Source of the DNA: Diospyros lotus
Lineage: Eukaryota; Streptophyta; Magnoliopsida; Ericales; Ebenaceae
DNA length: 64,000 bases
Reading direction: 5' to 3'
Assembly: GCF_014633365.1 (NCBI RefSeq)
Contig: NC_068343.1
Span: 25,017,307-25,081,306 of the forward strand
Shown: in pieces, positions 59,398 through 64,000 of the stretch
Layout of the letters: each line of letters starts with the position of its first letter
How positions within the stretch are numbered: the stretch's first letter is position 1
Position numbers and translations under genes: made by a program
The notes under the pieces: generated by a model
What the model was told of the DNA's origin: nothing
Database searches by the model: none
Seen by the model: the letters and a program-made list of their open reading frames with translations, nothing else

Positions 59398-61574
59398 TGT
59401 AACACCCCGCCTCACTGGTCATGCCACTTTAAGGAATTTACGGGGATTTTATTTTTCTTCCATACATAATTTCAATACACGCAGTGTTTCAAAGAACAAT
59501 CTTCGCATACTCACAAAATCCTAGAACGCCCCTTTAACTATCAAGATTAATAAACCTAAGCTAAACAAAGCATATTATGCAGCGGAAATAACAAACTTAT
59601 TATCATAGATTACAACAATCGTTCATACAACTGAATTCAAATCAAATAAAGATTGCATGAATTTAAGAAATGAAACCAACGTCTATCATGCTCTTACTCC
59701 ATTAGATTTAATTGACTATGTCCTTGCCCCTGCCACAACTCTCGTTTAGAACGTTTGAATGTTCCAAAGGCATAACCCATATTAGATGCTGAATCATTTA
59801 AGTGATGGCATAAAAACAGTTTGCAGAATGCATGTATATTCATGAGCATGACATATACATGCTACGACAACATGCAACACGTCTAACTTGAGAAATCTCC
59901 CTAGCATACTAAATATCCCATGGAAAATCCATTCCACACACTGTTGGGATTGACCTTGCCACGACATACTTAATCCCCGGGTGCCTATCCACGTCACCCG
60001 ATCACTGGGATTAACATTGCCCCATTCTCAAGAAGACCCCATCCTGTCCCACCAGACATCATAATAATGACATGATTTCAGATATAACAATCTCATGAAA
60101 AACCCACACGCCATGCATTTCATAAACATAACCGGTTGATGTAATATTCAAGAATTTTGATATGCACAATATGCTAATGATTCAAGAGTAATTTCGACAA
60201 AACATTTATACAAAACCAATTTAAACTTTTGGGATAGAACCACTCACCTTAACTTAGCCTCACAGCTTTCTCGGTATACGCGTTTTGACCTTAAAATGCG
60301 TGTCTAAATAATTTCCTGGCTTTGACATGCTCCTCTAGCCTTAAATTAATCCTCAAGAATTTTCTTGGATTTTTTTGAAGCTTTTTCCTAATTTTTCCCA
60401 ATTTTCCTCCATTTTCCTTTTTCTTCCTTTTCTTTTTTCTTTTTTTTTTCCTTCTTTCTTTCTTCTCCTTCTTCCTCCATACGCATGCTGCCTGCGCGCC
60501 CAACCATGCGGCCGCTGCCGCTTGGCCTTCCGCTGGCCTCCCTCCTGGCCCTCCGTTGGCGGCCACGATCTCACCGGACCACCGCCGCCCTGTTGGGCGG
60601 TCGCCACAGCCCTGCCAGCCGCCCCAGCCAGCTCGAGCATGGTGGAAGCTTGTGGCCATGGCTGCCGCAAGTTGTTACAGCTTACTCAGGCTGCTTCTGG
60701 CCGTCCTCGCAGCTGCCTTCGGCCACCAGCTTCAGTTCCCAGCTTTCCCTCGATCTCTCCAAGCACTTGGCCACTCTTTCTTGCTGCAACTCTCGACCAT
60801 TTGCTTCTAGTTCCATCCTTCCTCCTTTCTTCTTCATTTCACTTCTCTATTTATAGAGAAACCACCGACTCAAACCATCACTCCTTGAAGCCCACTTGCA
60901 GGACAACTTAATCCTTAAGTTTGCTGCCCACTTGCACCACTTGTAGAAGATGAATCTGGAAGCTTCATAGAAGCTCCACCTTGCACACACACATGCTGTA
61001 TTATATATATTATATAACTATTTATGTAATACACCAATATATAAGGGAAATTACACTTTTAATCCCCATATTTCATCTTACTTTCACTTGGGTAATTCCC
61101 TTATTGCAACTATGCCCTCAAACATCAAATTAATTTGCATTGCGATACTGAACACGCAAAATTAATAACCCAAGATTACTCGACAAAGATGATTCCGCCC
61201 CAGTGTCCTCACCGGGCTATTGTTTCATCTCGAAATCACCTCAGGGTTGTTCCTTAGTAAAAATCGAAGCCCCTTTAGGGTTCCGTTGATTCCCTGGATG
61301 TCCCATACAATGATTCGATTTTTCAGCCTTAAGTGAAATTGTACCAAAAACTGTCTCGATTTCGATTTCTTTTAATACCATAAATCCTATCTCGTAACAC
61401 TCGTCAATTCCATATAATTTTTCTTAGATATCTAGGTTCCAGGGCACTCCTTACAGTCGATTCTGTATTGATATCTGTAAGAGATTATATTTAAGCCCCA
61501 AATCTTTTGAAAATTTCACCTAAGGCCCAAGTTAAAATTACTCTTGAGTCCTTTGAAAATTCTCGGGTATTACA
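59398..61574 (-). repeat. LARD-2 5' LTR, intact
   Basis: 2,177 bases, uninterrupted, and the reference for the split partner. Contains a pyrimidine-rich tract (60365-60480) and a GC-rich block (60480-60680); several overlapping frames there encode Arg/Pro/Ser-rich sequence but are not conserved in the partner. At 60679 it shows the sequence as it was before the CACTA insertion. Confidence 0.9.
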
Positions 61575-61940
61575 TAGAGGTAGCAACAGCGAGGAATAGT
61601 TTTGGGCACATCTAATTCGGGGGGAAAGAACTACAATTGGGAGGTCATGAAGGGAAAACAGGTAGTGGGATCGAGTTCAGTACCATACGGGGAACAACTG
61701 AGAGAACAAAAGAGGTTGGTGGGTCTTTATTTTCGTTATGGAGACAAATACTTTTAGGGACATCAGTGTAAAAGACAAATCCTCCAATTAGAAGGTGATG
61801 AGGAAGAGAATCAAGGAAAGACATGGTAATTGAACCTTGAGGAGGATGATGGGGAGGATAATAGGGAAATTTTGATTCATGTACTGAAGGGGTATCTAAT
61901 AATAAGATTATGAAGGTGGAGGGCCGATCTAATGGGTGTA
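61575..61940 (+). pseudogene. H gag, third piece with damaged zinc knuckle
   Basis: Resumes the H gag after LARD-2. It encodes the tail before the zinc knuckle and then, near 61720-61775, the knuckle itself as YFRYGDKYF followed by a stop and GHQCKRQ. The family pattern is CFRCG...GHxC, so the first two cysteines are tyrosines (TGT to TAT, a G-to-A change typical of cytosine methylation decay on the other strand). The last clear phrase is LEGDEEEN and EDDGEDNREILIH. The copia LTR follows at 61941. Confidence 0.75.
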
Positions 61941-62256
61941 TGTTGAAAAATCAGAGAAGCAATAATTGAAACAAGGACACAAAGTGATTAAAAAAACCAG
62001 CATACTTCTTTCATTGATTGCAGTCTTTATATATAAGGAAAATAACCAACTTTCCTAAAGACTTGCCACTTAACATAGTGGGTAAAACTGATGAGAAAAT
62101 GCTGCCATTGTCTGAGCCATATGCAGCCACTAACTTCAGAAAAATAGCAACTAACTTTGACAAAGTCAAAAGAGAAAATGAAGGGAATAGAAACTGAAAA
62201 AATTGATAAAAAATAATAAACCAATATGATGAAATTAAAATGCCAACTGTTTAACA
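61941..62256 (-). repeat. Ty1/copia 3' LTR
   Basis: On the minus strand it starts TGTTAAACAG at 62256, directly after a polypurine AAGGAGGAG, and ends TTTTTCAACA at 61941, with short inverted ends TGTT/AACA. A TATA motif (CTTATATATAAAG on the minus strand) lies at about 62026-62040. The pol frame runs a few bases into it. The 5' LTR must lie beyond 64000. Confidence 0.75.
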
Positions 62257-64000
62257 CTCCTCCTTGGCATTTTGATGACAAACTCCAATTTTTTGTCTTA
62301 AAGCTTCAAACCTTTCTTTAGGCAGTGGCTTGGTAAAAATGTCCGCAAGCTGTTCTTCAGATGAATAGTGAACAAGCACCACTTCATTTGATTGTTGGGC
62401 CTCTCTGATAAACTGAAACTTAATCTTGATATGCTTGGTTCGTCCATGAAAGACTGGATTCTTTGAAATTGAGACTGCAGAAATGTTATCACACATAATC
62501 ATAGTTTCTTCAGCTTGCTCATGTTCCAAATCCTTCAATATCTTCCTCAACTTGATAGCCTGGTTAATAGCTGAGGCAGCAGCAATGTACTCAGCTTCTA
62601 CAGTAGACAGAGCTGTTGTCTTCTGTTTCTTCGAGATCCAAGTGAAAAACCAGAACTTATAGAAAATAAGTACCCTGATGTTCTTCTTGAATCATCAACA
62701 CAATGTCCGCAATCACTGTCAGTGTAGCCAATCAATTCCAAAGCTTCTCCTGGTGTTTTTGGAAAAAAATACCAAGAGCAATGGTACCTTTGATGTACCT
62801 AAGTACACGTTTTGCAGCTGCGAAGTGAGTCTCCTTTGGTGAATGCATGAATCTTGAAAGAACACTCACAACAAATAGTATATCAGGTCTGCTTGCTGTG
62901 AGATATTGAAGGCTGCCAATTAAGCTTCTATACAAGCTTTCATCCACCTTCTCAGAATCATCATCCTTACTCAGCTTGATACTGGTTGTCATAGGTGTCC
63001 CCATTGGTTTACAATCCTTCATCTTAAACCTCTTTAAGATATCAGAAGCATATTTTTGTTGACATGTAAAAATTTCATGACTGGATTGCAACACTTCCAT
63101 TCTAAGAAAATAATTCATAATTCCAAGGTCAGTCATCTCAAACACTTTTTGCATTTCTTTCTTGAACTCTTGGATCAGTCCAAGTTGACTTCCTGTGATA
63201 AGCATATCATCAACATAAATAGAGACAATTAAGAGATGATTACCACAGGATTTCACATACAAGGTTGCTTTATTTTGACTTCTATTGAATCCAAGCTGCA
63301 TAAGGTGGCTGTCCATCCTGTCGTACCAAGCCCGAGGGGCTTGCTTTAAACCATATAAGGCCTTCTTAAGAAGATACACATGATCCTCTTTCCCTTGAAC
63401 AACATATCCATCTGGTTGCTCTATAAAAATCTCTTCAACAAGAAAGCCATTTAAGAAAGCCAACTTGACATCGAGTTGATGAATCTGCCAAGAGTTGGAA
63501 GCAGCAAGAGCAATAAGAAGTCTGATTGTATCATACCTTGCTACTGAAGCAAAGGTTTCTTTGTAGTCTATTCCATATTGTTGAGCATAGCCCTTCACAA
63601 CCAATCTGGCCTTGTGTTTACAAATTGACCCATCTGGATTGAGTTTTGTTTTAAAAACCCATTTAACTCCAATCACCTTGCGATCCTTAGGCCTTTTAAC
63701 TAGCTGCCAAGTTTCATTCTTGTTGATCATTTCCATTTCTGCTTCCATTGCTCTCTTCCATGCTAGAGAATCTTGAGCTTCAGCATGGCTGGTTGGTTCA
63801 ATGATTGCTGTATTGCACTTTTGGTAAATATCCTCCAAGGTCCTTGTACCCCTAACTGGAAGATCATCCACCAAATCATCAGCTTTAAGTTGACTCTGGA
63901 CATCAAATGGAGAATCAGAACGCACATTTTCTTGATTGTCCCAATCCCATGTTGCCACTTCATTAAACTTCACATTTCTGCTCAAGATGACTTTTTTTAT
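62251..64000 (-). pseudogene. Ty1/copia pol: integrase end, reverse transcriptase and RNase H (partial)
   Basis: Open from the window edge (64000) to 62732 on the minus strand. The start is the end of integrase (LSRNVKFNE and WDWDNQ). Reverse transcriptase follows: WKRAMEAEMEMINKNETWQLV, VGVKWVFKTK-like (VIGVKWVFKTKLN), KARLVVKGYAQQYGIDYKETF, LDVKLAFLNGFLVEEIFIEQP, LYGLKQAPRAWYDRM, and the catalytic YVDDM at about 63215-63200. The TLYRSLIGSLQYLTASRPDI-type linker is there. Two frameshifts (about 62755, in an A run, and about 62655) break the RNase H, whose pieces GYTDSD, STVEAEYIAAASA and the segment 62550-62251 (ISKNPVFHGRTKHIKI and HYSSEEQLADIFTK) are all present. The polymerase looks intact; the RNase H frame is broken. 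The clade within copia is not assigned. Confidence 0.9.

Larger units (their letters stand above)
36516..61574 (-). mobile_element. LARD-2: LTR element split by a CACTA insertion
   Basis: On the minus strand it begins TGTAATACCCGAG at 61574 and ends GGGTGTTACA at 36516. TAGAG lies on both sides (36511-36515 and 61575-61579), a perfect duplication. Order on that strand: 5' LTR 61574-59398, primer-binding site 59395-59384, internal region 59383-54244 with a purine tract, then a 3' LTR in two parts, 54243-53377 and 37826-36516. The two LTR parts add up to 2,178 bases against 2,177 for the intact LTR. The internal region has no recognisable gag or pol on either strand, as in LARD-1. Confidence 0.85.

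Noticed and set aside
60375..60911. 178-residue plus frame in the LARD-2 5' LTR
   Set aside because: It runs antisense to the element through a pyrimidine tract and the GC-rich block, and is not conserved in the partner LTR, where its frame is broken.

Overview
This is plant nuclear DNA, probably from a dicot whose genome is rich in LTR retrotransposons. It is AT-rich, introns follow GT-AG, and Ty3/gypsy, Ty1/copia, RTE-type LINE, CACTA and PIF/Harbinger-like elements lie nested in one another. I see no bacterial or organellar features. Nearly all of the window is mobile-element DNA, and only one ordinary host gene can be supported: a four-exon gene at 12661-14231.

Layout. 1-6125: two copies of one LTR family (family A) in opposite orientation, separated by about 1.5 kb that begins with a cluster of the palindrome CATTCGAATG. 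6126-8925: mostly unassigned AT-rich DNA with a TG microsatellite and a Tourist-like MITE. 8926-12190: two minus-strand 3' fragments of an RTE-type LINE. 12544-14231: TATA box and a 139-residue thioredoxin-like protein lacking a CXXC site. 15540-16034: one end of a probable non-autonomous CACTA element. 16061-21721: a solo LTR (family B, duplication AAATA) holding a second solo LTR of family A (duplication ATAAT). 21722-25118: AT-rich spacer, a remnant of CACTA transposase and a possible SINE.

25119 to the right edge is one nested stack. An old Ty3/gypsy element (H) supplies a 5' LTR, a primer-binding site and a gag gene, and the gag is now in three pieces. LARD-1 (26256-36203) and LARD-2 (36516-61574) are minus-strand LTR elements with no recognisable gag or pol, and each separates two gag pieces. 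The left LTR of LARD-2 is split by a 15.5-kb CACTA element (37827-53376). That element holds a MITE (39907-40791) and a 9.9-kb Tat-type Ty3/gypsy element (40864-50796, duplication ACTTT) with decayed gag and pol, a palindromic tandem array and a spliced antisense reading frame. A probable solo LTR (55668-56670) sits inside LARD-2. A Ty1/copia element (61941 to beyond 64000, minus strand) interrupts H once more.

Order of events inferred from nesting: H first; then LARD-1, LARD-2 and the copia element into H; then the CACTA element into an LTR of LARD-2; then the Tat element and the MITE inside the CACTA element. Target-site duplications and LTR comparisons were made by eye; identities are rough. 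No intact transposition gene was found, apart from copia reverse transcriptase, which stays open over its whole visible length.
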